A stretch of DNA of 64,000 nucleotides from Diplonema papillatum (GCA_030068145.1 JAPJBO010000007.1:62001-126000), one strand, 5' to 3'; positions 42,854 through 54,204 are shown, numbered from the stretch's first letter. Numbers and translations are program-made. Notes: generated by a model from the sequence alone, not told the origin.

Positions 42854-43952
42854 GTATTCTATTTTCTACAACAAAACTTTGGTTTCGGGCAGCTGTCAAC
42901 CCACTCGTAGGCCGCCCCCGCGGCGGCGCAACAAACGCGTTCCATCTGCTGTGACGTAGGCACGGAGTGTGCATAGTGCGTTGCTCAGGGTAGTCGAAGG
43001 GCTGACAATCACACCAATGCAACAAATTGGTGGGTGTTGACCCCTCCGAACAGCCTCCCTGGCCCTGACCCACGCCTGATGCCGCAACCCCTTAGCCCGG
43101 GCGGTGCTTTGGCATGAGCCAGGAACCTCAAGGGAGCAGCGCGAGAGGCATCGTCCACGCTTCCAGTTCCGGGACGGGTGAGCGGCCACCTTTGCCTAGA
43201 GAGCTCTCGGACCAACCTGCGTCAAAGTGCGCACCTAAGCAGATCTACATCGTGGTGTTGCCGCGTATCGCACAAGTCGCGTGTTATGGACAAGGCCACC
43301 CGGCTACGTGACCGCATACTAAAGAAAATCCCCACGGCCCACTCACACGAAAACAATATATCTCACCAAAAACCGTGTACAGATCTCGCATGCGATTACT
43401 CCAACGGCTCCGACGAGGTTGGTCACTGCTTGTCGATTTGACCCGCGTCTCTTCATCCTTCTTCTGACGCTGCAAGTGTACACGACCCACTTGTGATGGA
43501 ATTAACACGGGTTCTCGCGGCTTTTCACATCTTGTCACATGTTACATAGCATGTAGACCCATGTCAAGTGGATCGTACGAGCCGCCTCCTCCCCTCACCA
43601 GGTCATGGAAGATTATCTGCAATATATTCTTAGTCACCACCGTGGGACTGAAGGCAGCTCCGGTACGTCTCGGGGGTCTTCTTATCTGGCTGAGACTTTT
43701 GCTAGTCATTTCTGCCAGTATTATTTGAAGCGTGGGCACTGCGGGTCGACTTTCTTGTGTCCTTGCATCCCGGGATTGCTATGCAGTTAATTCTGTCATA
43801 TGTACCCATTCCTATTCGCATTTCGAGCACGAAGTGTTCGACACAAGAAAAAAAGAAAAAAAAAGCTGCTCGGCAGCTGGTTTGCTTGCCTTTCAAACAA
43901 CCAGTCCGTGGACACCAACCGAACCGGAGATTACGTTTCTTAGGCCAAAAAC

Positions 43953-44120
43953 CACGAAACCCAAGCACTACTCTACGAGAAAATACATAAAACCGCAGAC
44001 AACAGACCGGTACGGGCTACAATGCAACCCCTGCTCAACTTGTAGAACGTGGGGGGCCCAAGACTACACTCCACGAAGGAATGTACTTGGTGTCGGTCAC
44101 AAACAGTCCCGGACAGGGAC
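43953..44120 (+). repeat. ~170-bp dispersed repeat, copy 2 of 42006-42178
   Basis: Same order of phrases with few substitutions. The flanks differ, so the pair is a dispersed rather than tandem duplication. Confidence 0.7.
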
Positions 44121-44249
44121 GTACGTACCGCAATTCAAGCCGACCGCTGTGGTACCTGCATTTCAAGCTCACTTCACGTGGTCTCCGGATTGACAGCAAA
44201 TCGCTCGCTGGGATGAGGTGGCTGCCCTAAGAAAGAGCCCTTTTTTCCG

Positions 44250-44400
44250 TAATAACAATTAGTTGTAAACTCGAAAGAGAACGCTGACAACGTGTTTTTT
44301 TGGAAGGAGATTAGCCTAACGATCGTGTTAGCTCACCAACTGGCTAACTTCTTAAACCCCGGCACGTACAAACAACCATCGCGCCTGTTCTTTTTGTCGG
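44250..44400 (+). repeat. Dispersed repeat, paired with 54205-54350
   Basis: AACAATTAGTTGTAAACTCG, AGAACGCTGACAACGTG, GGAGATTAGCCTAACGATCG and CCCCGGCACGT, then CATCGCGCCTGTTCTTT, all recur near 54210-54345 with small gaps. Confidence 0.65.
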
Positions 44401-45205
44401 CCGCCCAGATAGCTGAACAGTCAGCAATCGAACAAAAAGTTGAAAGGTACAAGTCTGCGCGTCCACACGGGGGATCGTACGAACCGACCGCACGGATGAA
44501 AGGCGTGTGAGCGCTGCCGCCTTCTCATGAGGAAAGTTATTAAGCGAGGGTCCCCACGTTGTTTCGCATCCGTAGGAGCCGGAAGGCTTATCGTCTCCTA
44601 TACTCTCGTGGCTGGTCGGTAAGGGGTTGTTTTCTTTTCATCGTATCGAACGCTACAACACGGCGATCCACCACAAGCCGAACACACGCACCGATCAGAA
44701 CTCCCGCCTCCCTTCCACCGTTCCAGAGCCGTGACCCGTGGCGCACCTAGGAAATGACATACACCCGCCGTAGCAGGACGGGGGGAAGTGAGGATCCCGG
44801 CACCCCACGTACGAAACCGTCAGCGCGAGAAACGAAGAGCACACATGCGGGTCGATGGGAAGGTCCCTGGACTGTCAAGGCGTGACCTGTCTTGATGCGC
44901 TTTCTCCCTCTCTCACCCTCTCTCTCCCACTCTCAAAGCGACGGAAGCGATATCTTAAGGTCTAAGCATTGCTTACTCGATTCGTAGTTAAACAAGGCTA
45001 GCGCACAATGTGTGCCTGACCTTGTACCTACCTTCCGATACCCAACTGTTCTAACTTGTACTTCTTTCCCGACAGTCGCGCCATGCTTCGATCCAGTTCC
45101 GGAAAGCGTTCCGGGTAGCCTCGCAACGCTGCTCTGGGCTCGGCCGATGACGGCGTGAATCACTCCCCACACATTCAAACTCCGCACTTCCTCCTTCTTT
45201 TTTTT

Positions 45206-45345
45206 TGTATAAGCACCTGCTTTGTAGGAAATACTCGAGGAGGCTGCCAGCTGCAAAAGATCAAAGGAGGTAAATGTGCTGTAGCCCACGCGAAACACAG
45301 GTGAATCTGGGTTCAGTGGCGGGCGTAAGAGTTCAACAAAAAATA
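45206..45345 (+). mobile_element. Dispersed element of the GTAGCCCAC family, plus orientation
   Basis: TTGTATAAGCACCTGCTTTG, AGGAAATACTCGAGGAGGCT, AAAGGAGGTAAATGTGCTGT, AGCCCAC, and GGTTCAGTGGCGGGCGTAAG. Near-identical copies are at 48045-48170 and 54020-54145 (partly deleted), with an inverted older one at 19787-20128. Confidence 0.7.
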
Positions 45346-45379
45346 TAACTATAACTCTAAAAAACCACCATTTGTTGTT

Positions 45380-47720
45380 GTATTGTTTCCCCGCTGTGGC
45401 CGTTTCCCGTCGAAGTATGCACCGAGCGGCCTCCGAGTAATTATTAGCCCTACGCAGTGTGCGACGAACCTAAACCGTCCGGATAGGACCCCCTCTGACG
45501 GTGAACAATTTGGAGCCACGTCCAGGATATGTGCAATCCCCCCCCCCTCTTCTTGCAATCCCCCCTCCCCCCCCAGCGCCTGAACACGAAACTAAGATTT
45601 TCCCCCCCTTTATACGGTTGTCCTGCACGGAACTTAAGTTCGGAACGCGCCGGTGATACGCGATGCAAAAGAGTACAACACTTGAGAATCGGTGGGCATT
45701 CTGGTCCTATGCAGCTATGGAGAGATTCAAGTCAGAATAAGTCAGAGAAATCTATCCGACACACTGAAGTCAGACTGTTAGTTTCGACTACATGGTGCGC
45801 CAGTATTGACCACTGTCGCTGATGGTACGCCGTAGGATAACAGCACCTTTTGTATACAGCAATTGCATCCGTACATACGGAATACTCCAGAAGGTCGCCA
45901 GTTGCGGTATTTGCAAGGAAGACGAGTGGGCATTCATCGTCATACAAGCCGCCAATATGGGAGGAGCGTGCAGTAGCCCACACGAATCACAGGTACGACA
46001 AGGCCCGTTTGACGTTGTTCGTTGGGTCCCCTCTAGTCCCCGTCAACATCTGCAGACCACCTCGAAGCATTTCCCTCTCTCCCTCCCTCACTCTCTCCAG
46101 CGCGGCAATACGAAGTTTTCGACACTAGCATACCGTAATTGGAGTACTGTTAAACCGGGTAAAACCTCGGGCCGGCGTTTTTTTTCGGGGTTTGCGTACT
46201 TTGCAGAATCGACCCGGGGGACGTTCGCCTGCTCAATGATCAGCTCGCCCCAAGGCAAGATGTGCCATCGTATATACGAGTGGTGGTGCTGCATCCTGTG
46301 CCCACGGGCTGTATGATGTGCTGCTAGCTGGTCCTACAGACCCAGGTGTCCCAGGGTTTACCCGGTCATTACTGGGGGGGGTCGAATACAGGAGGTACCT
46401 TGAATAGAAGAGGTACCTTGAATACAAGAGGCATTTTGGAAATCTGGAAAAAAGTTGGATTTTTTGCATAACAGACCTTTTTTGACGGTTTTCTGATCGC
46501 GATGAGCTCCGATGAAGAGAACCGTGAAAAATAGACCCGGGGACCAAGCGTTACGTGCGTGGTTCGTGAGATGCGGGGCACCGGGCATGGAACCCACAGG
46601 GTTTCAATGAAAAGGACGGGAATCAACCCACTGGTTGGTGACATTTCTTTGCTGGCCCGTGTAGCAGACCTTTTTCGGCGAATTTGTGCTCGCGTTCAGC
46701 TCCGATGAAGAGAACCGTGAAAAATAGACCCGGGGACCACAAATCACGTGCGTCTTCCAAGAAGAAGGGGGTTCCCGCGGGTTCCGGGTTTGTGGTACTT
46801 TTTTCTATTTCTTTTTCGGGAAAATTGCAGGATCGACACGCCGAATACAAGAGGTACCTCTTGTATTCGACCCCCCCCAGTAACCCGTTCCAGCTTTAGT
46901 CCAGTTCAACATTATTCCAATTACGGTAGCTAAAAGCATCAGCCGAAAACACGAGCCTGTCGCCCTGTGGTTTAACATCTCAGTGGTTTGCACGGCCCGT
47001 GTCTAATTCACACACGGTATCCCCTCTCTCGCGCACAATCGCAGGACGCTTCGCCCATAGCTTCTGCAGCAGAGAAGCCAAGCAAGACCTACTTAACCGA
47101 CAGTGGTCATTGTCGCCTTTCGACACCCCCCACCCCGCCTCAACGGTCAACCGGTGACTCAAAATACTGGGTCTTCAGACGCAGTCGAAGCAGTCTATAA
47201 AGGCAAAACGGGGGGGAAGCAGCATTAAAAAGAGCCGAGCGAAACGCCGTTCGTCTCTTACGCCACACCGTTCCTCTCCATCAGGGTTTCTTCGGAGACC
47301 TGTGCGCCGGCTTGTTGACCCTGTATACCGGCTTCTGCGTGCTAGGGACTCGGTCCTGGCCCACTTTCCACTTCCCCGCCCGCCCCCTCCCTTAGCCCCC
47401 TTCTCCACCGTCACACACGCACGAAGTAAAACCCTGCACGCAAAAAATCCGAGTGGGACCCTCTGATCATGAGCAATTGCTACCTGGAGCCAGGTCCAGA
47501 CTTTGAGTTCAGGGTCGTTCAACGGAAAAAGAAACTCGAGTTTCCATTTTTGATCAACCTGCTCTCGCGGTGTCCGGGTTTCTTTTATTTTTTATCCACA
47601 CGCAATGTGTGAGGAAACTGAACCGCGCGAGCAGAACCTTCGGATCTTGATCATCTGCCATTTTTCCACCTGAAACCACGTCCCAAAGTTTGGCTTCAGG
47701 GCAGTGCGGTAAACGAAAAC
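45380..47720. other. No supported gene; repeats including a degenerate triplicate
   Basis: Segments near 45455-45535, 47450-47515 and 47600-47695 share CCTCTGA(C/T)..TGA.CAAT and ACC(T)G.A.CCACGTCC in degenerate form. The 46131-46928 MITE lies between them. From 47720 to 48853 only short ORFs, one dispersed element and a (CA)n tract just before EXO70 are seen. Confidence 0.4.
46131..46928. mobile_element. MITE with TACCGTAATTGGA termini, copy 2, carrying a nested foldback
   Basis: The left TACCGTAATTGGAGTACTGT and the right ATTATTCCAATTACGGTA match the ends of the 4612-4949 element. The right sub-terminal CCGTTCCAGCTTTAGTCCAG matches the inverse of that element's left interior. Inside lies a second inverted pair, ACTGGGGGGGGTCGAATACA (46373) and TGTATTCGACCCCCCCCAGT (~46865-46884), enclosing two ~195-bp tandem units (CTCCGATGAAGAGAACCGTG at 46508 and 46701). 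This looks like a young foldback inserted into an older MITE. Confidence 0.75.
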
Positions 47721-48044
47721 TCAAGTTTTCCTTTCTTCTACTCTCGCGGCGTACCGCTTTATTTCGTTCGCCCGCCCACTTCCACAGCACTGCGCAGCAG
47801 CATGCCTACATTCCCCCGCCTAGATTTCATCACTCTGGAGCTCGGTGCTCCCGCAGGTCGTGCGCTGCAGCTTTGCACCCCCCCTCTTTCTTTTTCTCCC
47901 TCTCGACCCTGGCTGCTTTTACACCCCCCTGCCCCGGCGGCCCCGCCCTCAAAGAGCAAGTGCCGCATGATGTGAACCAGACGGTGCCTGGGCTGGTGTG
48001 GTGGATGCAGAATCTCGTGTAACGGTGTGCCAAGCGGAGAACCC

Positions 48045-48170
48045 TTTTTCTTTGTACAAGCACCTGCTTTGTAGGAAATACTTGAGGAGGCTGCCAGCTG
48101 CAAAGTATCAAAGGAGGTAAATGTGCTGTAGCCCACACGAAAACACAGGTGAATCTAGGTTCAGTGGTTT
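48045..48170 (+). mobile_element. Dispersed element of the GTAGCCCAC family, upstream of EXO70
   Basis: Near-identical to 45206-45330, ending at GGTTCAGTGG. Lies ~0.7 kb upstream of the EXO70 start. Confidence 0.7.
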
Positions 48171-48853
48171 GTCCGACGAGACTTCTTCACCGCGCTTGCT
48201 CTATCCTCCTCTCCCTCTCTCACGCTGTTCTCTTCGACAACCACCCGCCACCTCTTTTTCCCTTTTTCGGTTTATTCCGCAAATACCGTTTTCGTGATGG
48301 GCGACTGGCAACTCCTTGGCGATGGGTCCCTGCGTCTTACCTCGTCTCTCCTTCTCATTTTGCGCAAGTCCGATTGCTGGTTGCAAGCATCCTCCTTGCA
48401 CCCTGGTGAAAACCTCGCGAACAATTGCTTTTCCCCGAATACATCATGTACAGGGATTCGACTCGCACACAGCCGTAGAGGCAGCTGTCGGGTTTGTTCT
48501 TCTTCCCGAGTTCGTCAAGAACGACTTCTCTGTACAGTTCAGCCTTATACTTTGTGTTTCGGGCGATCTTCGCTCATTCAGCTTGTGTGTGGCGGTTGCT
48601 GAGTGGGCTGATCCACTGCAATGAGCTGTCAGATGGCGATGCAGACGATATTCCCCGACGTCAGCTTGGCCTCCGAAGGCCTCAAACGCCTGTCATGTGC
48701 ACGCTTTGCTCATGGAAACTCCACACTTCACCAGTGTCCACGTCTACCATATGATGCGCTCGCTCTGGCTCAATTTACACTGCTTTGACTCTGCTTGCAT
48801 GCTATATCCGCTCATGTACACACACACACGGGTGAGAGGGCGGGAGGCAAGCG

Positions 48854-50593
48854 ATGAACAATGTAGCACTTGACGGGAACTTGCTGAAGAGCCTCGAGTT
48901 GCTCAACGGACACATCAACACGATGCGGAAGAACAAAGAGGACGTGGCGTCGTTTCTCAGTCAGTACGACGAGAGCACACGCGACGTGCAAGGCAGGTGC
49001 GAGGAGCTAAACCAGAGAATGTGCATGCTGCACACGCAGCTGGAGAACATAGAGACAACGAAGCGAACCGTGGCCAACGTAGCCGATAAGTTCGGAAACT
49101 TGAACAAAGCGCGGGCGCAGCTCGACAAGGGAGCGGCGCTGGAGTTGAGCGAATTGCTCGCCTCCTGCGACGCTCTGCGGGAAGCCGTCAAGTACGCCGA
49201 CTCGCTCAGCACGTCCGGCCGAAGGGGCACCGAACGGCTGCAGGAGCAGCACGCGTTGGCCGACCGAGCCGCGCAGCTGCTGGACTACCGGTTTCGGTTG
49301 ATAATCACGAAGATAAAGCCGGTCGACTGGCAGGCGAACAAGGACCAGCCTTTCTCCTTCCTCGACAGCACCGACGAGCAGAACTTGTACGACATCACGA
49401 AAAGAATGGACGGAGACGACCACCTGTGGGAGTTCTTTGACGCGCTATCGAAGAACCTCCGCGTTTCGGTCGAAAACTGCTACTCGGGCGACATGCAGAC
49501 GCTGTCTTCGTCGCTGGACGCCGACAAGAAGAGCGTCGTGCAGCTGACGATCCACAGGGACCTGCTTTCGGCGGCGCAGAGGCACGGGCAGACTGTGTTT
49601 GGGGACGACGCGTGGGCGAGCTACACCCGGCGGCAGCAGGACGCGGCGATCGAGCGGTTTTGCGTCGTGGACGCGATGCGGCTTTGGGTCATGAAGCAGA
49701 TCGGGCACGGCGAGAAGCACACGCGACTCGCGTCGGTCGAGAAGATCTACACCTGCTTCGACATCGTCCAGCATCTCGGCGGCGCCCCGTGGGCGGCCGC
49801 CATCCCCGACGGGCCGGCCGTGGGACTGCCCGAAGGGTTTCGCCGGCTCGCGAAGGACGTCAACGTGAAGGCGGTCGAACGCGTCCGGCAATACCTCGGG
49901 TACCTGTCCGACCCGACAGAGGAAACGCCGTCCTCTGGCACGGTGTACGCGCCGGTGGCGCAGACGATCAACCTCCTCACGCGCATCTGCAAGCACTACG
50001 GCGATTCACTTTTCGACTCGATCTCCCTCAACGGCGGGTTGACTGAGTACGACCGGTTCCGCGACTTCTTCGACGGCGTCGTGAACGCGGCGTCGGCGGC
50101 CTTCAAGAAGAAGGCGGGCGCGCTGGAGGACAAGAAGAAGAACGTGCTCGGCATTGTTTTCCGGCTGAACAACACGTACTACCTGTACCGCCACTTGGCG
50201 GACCTCAAGCTCGGGTGGGTGGACGAGACGTATTCGGCGAACCTGAAGGAAGCAGTCGGCCAGCTGAAAGCGCAGTACCTCCGGCTTTCATGGGGGAAGG
50301 TCATGGGCATCCTGGGCGAGTCCCCAACCGGCGATCGGAAGGAGTGGCTCAAGAAGCGGTTGAAAAGCTTCAACGAAGGCGTCGAGGACCGGTTGGCGGA
50401 GGAGCGGAAGTACAACATCGCCAGCGCCGACCTGCGGCACCAAATGCACGACAGCGTCATTCGGTGCATCGTGCCGCAGTACCACGAGTTCTTGAAGCAC
50501 ACGAACGCGCCGTTCTCGCGCACGCCGGAGAAGTATCTCAAATATCCAGGGCACTCGCTGGAGGACACGCTGAGGACGCTTTTCAATGGGTAA
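48854..50593 (+). CDS. EXO70: Exocyst complex component EXO70
   Basis: An intronless gene of 579 residues. The N-terminal ~85 residues are a predicted coiled coil (LKSLELLNGHINTMRKNKED...), as in EXO70, which uses it for exocyst assembly. The rest is the helical rod (CorEx) fold, with family signatures in the C-terminal half: VLGIVFRLNNTYYLYRHL, the SFNEGVEDRLAEERKYNIAS segment, IVPQYHEFLKHT and FSRTPEKYLKYPGHSLEDTL before the TAA. EXO70 binds PI(4,5)P2 and Rho GTPases and tethers secretory vesicles to the plasma membrane; basic residues in the C-terminal part are consistent with lipid binding. Length is close to yeast Exo70. The ATG begins the coiled coil. The last ~45 codons are repeated downstream. 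Confidence 0.92.
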   Translation: MNNVALDGNLLKSLELLNGHINTMRKNKEDVASFLSQYDESTRDVQGRCEELNQRMCMLHTQLENIETTKRTVANVADKFGNLNKARAQLDKGAALELSELLASCDALREAVKYADSLSTSGRRGTERLQEQHALADRAAQLLDYRFRLIITKIKPVDWQANKDQPFSFLDSTDEQNLYDITKRMDGDDHLWEFFDALSKNLRVSVENCYSGDMQTLSSSLDADKKSVVQLTIHRDLLSAAQRHGQTVFGDDAWASYTRRQQDAAIERFCVVDAMRLWVMKQIGHGEKHTRLASVEKIYTCFDIVQHLGGAPWAAAIPDGPAVGLPEGFRRLAKDVNVKAVERVRQYLGYLSDPTEETPSSGTVYAPVAQTINLLTRICKHYGDSLFDSISLNGGLTEYDRFRDFFDGVVNAASAAFKKKAGALEDKKKNVLGIVFRLNNTYYLYRHLADLKLGWVDETYSANLKEAVGQLKAQYLRLSWGKVMGILGESPTGDRKEWLKKRLKSFNEGVEDRLAEERKYNIASADLRHQMHDSVIRCIVPQYHEFLKHTNAPFSRTPEKYLKYPGHSLEDTLRTLFNG

Positions 50594-50639
50594 CCCACAA
50601 GAAAAGTGCTAATCGGCCGCAACCCCAAACTCGCTCCAG

Positions 50640-51200
50640 TGCATCATGCTGCAGTACCACGAGTTCGACGAACGCGCCGTTCTCGCGCACGCCGGAGAAG
50701 TATCTCAAGTATCCAGGGCACTCGCTGGAGGACACGCTGCGGACGCTTTTCAATGGGTAGCCCACAAGAAATGTGCTAATCGGCCGCAACCCCAAACTCG
50801 CTCCAGTGCATCATGCTGCAGTACCACGAGTTCTTGAAGCACACGAACGCACCGTTCTCGCGTATGCCGGACCAGTCTCAAGTACCCAGGGCACTCGCTC
50901 AAGGACACGCTGCGGACGCTTTTCAATGGTAATCCACGTGAAATATGCTAATCGGGGCCGCAACCTTTAACTCGCTTCGATGCGTCGTGCCGCAGGATCA
51001 CTATTCTTGAAGCACGGGAACGCCCCGGTTCTCGCGCACGCTGGAGAAGTATTCTCAAGTAACCAAGGCACTCGCCCCAGGACACGCTGCGGACGCTTTT
51101 CAATCAGGGGAACGCGCAATGTGCGAATTGGCAGCAATCTCAAGCTCGCTTGGGTGCACACGCGGTACCACAACGTTTCGGTGCACACAAACACTCTGTC
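50640..51200 (+). pseudogene. Tandem decaying copies of the EXO70 3' end
   Basis: The unit starting TGC(A/G)TC(G/A)TGC(C/T)GCAG at 50465 (in the gene) recurs at 50640, 50807 and 50981, with a remnant at ~51154; units are 167-175 bp. Each has the EXO70 C-terminal codons (CTCGCGCACGCCGGAGAAGT, GGACGCTTTTCAATG) plus ~55 bp that look like a small intron: GTAACCC, GTGCTAATC as branch site, and CTCGCTCCAG. Divergence increases with distance from the gene, and frames are broken. Confidence 0.85.
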
Positions 51201-52207
51201 GAAAAAAAGAAATGACGGGCACGTAATCCCGCGTTTGTTACTGCTTGGTGCCCTCGCCTTAGCTTGTTGCTCAGGCACGACCGTGCCTGCCCCCCGCCAC
51301 CGATCTTCCCAGCGTGGGTGGTCCAAGCTGTGAACAACTGCCCTGGCCAACTGAGTCTCACGGTCCCAGTAAGCACCTTATCTTGCACCGTCGCAGAAGT
51401 GCCTTTTTGTGACGGTTCTTTATCGCAGCAACCTTGCGTGCCCTACAATGTGCTATGGGGGATGAAAAGACGTAGCCAGCGCGTTTCAGTCGTTGGTCAA
51501 AATTTCTAGCCCGAAAAAGAAACAGGGCAACAACTTAGAGGGAAACCAATTAACCGGCACGCACACGCAACCAAGACCGGACTTTTTCTATCCACCCTCC
51601 TTGTCCTCTAGCCGCGCTGATGTATTACAGCCCCCCGTCTCCCGCGAAATTGTCCCGAACCAGGGACACCCCGGAGAAGGGAGCTTCTTTCGCCTCTTTC
51701 TCGATCCCGTGGCGACTGTGGGGCTGACTATGCCGGCCCATCCTGTTCAACCGTGACGTACCAGGGCCAAGCTAATACCTCTTCAACATACCTTAGCTCC
51801 CGCCTTCTCGGTCTGTAGGGTTCCTTACACAGGCTGTTGGAACGGGTTTTTAGTGTCACATGTTCTCAAGGCTGCCGACCATCAGCATTGTAGGGGCCGC
51901 GCATGCAGGGAAGAAATGCGCTGGAGTTGGCAAGCGTTGTGCAGGGCTAAACAAGGGCTTGCCACCGTCTGCTGCCGCGCTCGAATCGTCTGACACTGCT
52001 CCGTTTTTACTCGCATCTGCGGGGGTGCGACGACAACTACTACTACCTCAACACTGCGCAGTGTATCGTCACACAGATTGCTGCTGCGAAAAGCAATCAA
52101 ATTCAAACTGCTACCTACTGCAACTCTATCAACATTGCCCTGGACTGTACTTAATGTAACTTTGCACGACAGCGAGGATGGAGGGTGGCGTCGGCCGCTG
52201 GGAGAAG
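51200..52207 (+). other. EXO70-NVL spacer, no supported gene
   Basis: Only short ORFs. At 52060-52175 the sequence TATCGTCACACAGATTG followed by a pyrimidine/ACTACTAC-rich stretch ending in ACGACAG resembles 52640-52740, just upstream of the NVL start; it looks like a duplicated intron 3' end. Confidence 0.45.
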
Positions 52208-52573
52208 ATGAGTGCCGGGAATAAGGTTGCGAAGGATGCCGGCGAGGGAACGCCGCTGACCGACAAGGACGTGAAGGACGCGTCGTTCATGAGCTCGAAG
52301 GTGGAGGCCCGCCTGCTGGACCTGGCGCGGAGCAGCATCGGGGACCGGCGGCGGAAGGCGGTCGCCGTCAAGCGGAAGCGGAACCGCGCCGTCGACGCCC
52401 ACCAGCGGCGCGAACCCGCCCGACAGCTTCAATGCCACCGCCGGGAAGGACATCGGCGGGCGACAAGGCGAAGGCGGAGGCGACGAGCAGAGAAGGGTCC
52501 CCGGCCGCAAAGCGACTGGCAGTGGCCGCGGGCAAGGAGCAACAGGGACATGAGACAAAAAAGTGGTCGATGA
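52208..52573 (+). pseudogene. Truncated upstream copy of the NVL gene start
   Basis: Nearly identical to 52775-53115: the same MSAGNKVAKDA start and ~60 residues, then an indel shifts the frame (basic, Arg-rich translation) to a stop at 52571. The preceding ~150 bp is also duplicated. The offset is 567 bp. It lacks all AAA motifs. Confidence 0.8.
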
Positions 52574-52774
52574 CGACTTGTGGAGTCTATCGTCAAATTG
52601 TCTTCTAAGTGTGACTGCACATTCAAACTTCTACTATTGTACAGTCTATCGTCACAGATTGTTGCTGCAGATCAAGTTCAAACTACTACTACCACCTGCT
52701 ACTTTCTACCTGTACCTTACCTACTGCTTCTACCGACAGTGAGGGTGGAGGGTGGCGTCGGCCGCGGGGAGAAG

Positions 52775-53905
52775 ATGAGTGCCGGGAATAAGGTTGCGAA
52801 GGATGCCGTCGAGGGAACGCCGCCGACCGACAAGGACGTGAAGGACGCGTCGTTCATGAGCTCGAAGGTGGAGGCCCGCCTGCTGGACCTGGCGCGGGGC
52901 AGCATCGGCGGCCGGCGGCGGAAGGCGGTCGCCGTCAAGCGGAAGCGGGACGACGCCGCGCCGTCGACGCCAACCAGCTGCGCGAACCCGCCCGACAGCT
53001 TCGACGCCACCGCCGGGAAGGACCCCACCCCGGCGGGTGACAAGGCGAAGGCGGAGGCGACGAGCAGAGAAGGGTCCCCGGCCGCAAAGCGACCGGCAGC
53101 CCCCGCGGGCAAGGACCAGCCCCCCGGGCAGAACCCCCCGCAGCCGGCTCCGAAGGAAGAGAGGGAGCGGTCCAAACGGGGGAGATCCCGGCGGCGAGAC
53201 GCGACGCCCCCTCTTTCCGGCACCGGACCCACCACGCCGAACAGCACCCTCGAGGACATAGGCGGGGTCCGAAAAGTCCTCGAGCAGCTGAACGAGCTGG
53301 TGGGATTCCCCCTCGCGCACCCGGAGCTGTTCACGCTGCTTGGGACCGAGCCGATCTCGGGCATCCTCATCCACGGGCCGCCGGGCACCGGCAAAACGCG
53401 GCTGTGCCACGCCCTGGCCCACGCGCTGGGGGTGCCGTTCTTCGCGTTAAACGGCCCGGAGGTGGTGAGTGGGGTTTCGGGCGACTCGGAAGCTCGTCTC
53501 CGGTCGCTGTTCAACGAGGCGGCGGCGGCGGCCCCGGCGTTGATGCTGCTGGACGAGGTGGATGCGATCGCGGGGAAGCGGGAGGACGCGGGCAAGGCGA
53601 TGGAGGCGCGCATCGTGTCGCAGCTGCAGACGTGCATGGACGATCTCGGGCACCACTGGAAGAAGACTGGGAAGGCGGTCATGGTGCTCGCGGCGACCAA
53701 CCGGCCCGAAGTCATCGAGCCCGCTTTGCGGCGCTCCGGTCGGTTCGACCGCGAGATCGGGCTCGGCATCCCGTCGCTGACCGACCGTATCGAGATCCTC
53801 ACCGTGCTCACGCGCGGCCTTCGCATGGCCCCCGACGTCGACCTCCGCGAGCTGGGATTCCTCACTCCCGGGTTCGTCGGCGCCGACTTGCACGCCATCG
53901 TCAAG
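52775..53905 (+). CDS. NVL: NVL/Rix7-type AAA ATPase, exon 1 (N-terminus and D1)
   Basis: 377 residues. A charged, low-complexity N-terminus with nuclear-localisation-like KRKR and RGRSRRR stretches precedes D1: LEDIGGVRKVLEQLNELVGF, Walker A GPPGTGKT (~200-207), Walker B LMLLDEVDAI (~256), sensor region AATNRPEVIEPAL and arginine-finger segment RRSGRFDREI. NVL/Rix7 is a nucleolar two-ring AAA protein that extracts a factor from pre-60S ribosomes. The five exons joined give 733 residues, ~100 shorter than yeast Rix7; the helical N-terminal domain of the family is missing, so an upstream exon is possible (an acceptor-like CTACCGACAG precedes the ATG by ~35 bp). The donor is ATCGTCAAG|GTCTGT, phase 0. 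Confidence 0.88.
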
Positions 53906-54019
53906 GTCTGTGTCTTTTTGTGTCTAACAAATGCAGTTTGTCAAGAACAAAAACAGATCGATGGCAGCGTATTATCCTCACTCCCGTTAGATGGACAAAA
54001 CAGGTTTGAAGGAAGTGCG

Positions 54020-54145
54020 CACAAAACCTGCTTTGTAGGAAATGCTTGAGGAGGCCAGCTGCAAAATATCAAAGGAGGGTAGCCCACAGGAAAACACGGA
54101 ATCTGGGTTCAGTGGCGGGCGTAAGCGTTCAACAAAAAAGACCAC
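54020..54145 (+). mobile_element. Dispersed element of the GTAGCCCAC family in NVL intron 1
   Basis: ACCTGCTTTGTAGGAAATGC, GAGGAGGCCAGCTGCAAAAT, GGAGGGTAGCCCACAGG and GTGGCGGGCGTAAGCGTTC. It has small deletions relative to 45206-45345. Confidence 0.65.
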
Positions 54146-54204
54146 TTGTATTTCTCTAGCCTTCTTCGAAGGAAGCACAAGGCAGCCCCTTGAGTATTTT
54201 TGTC

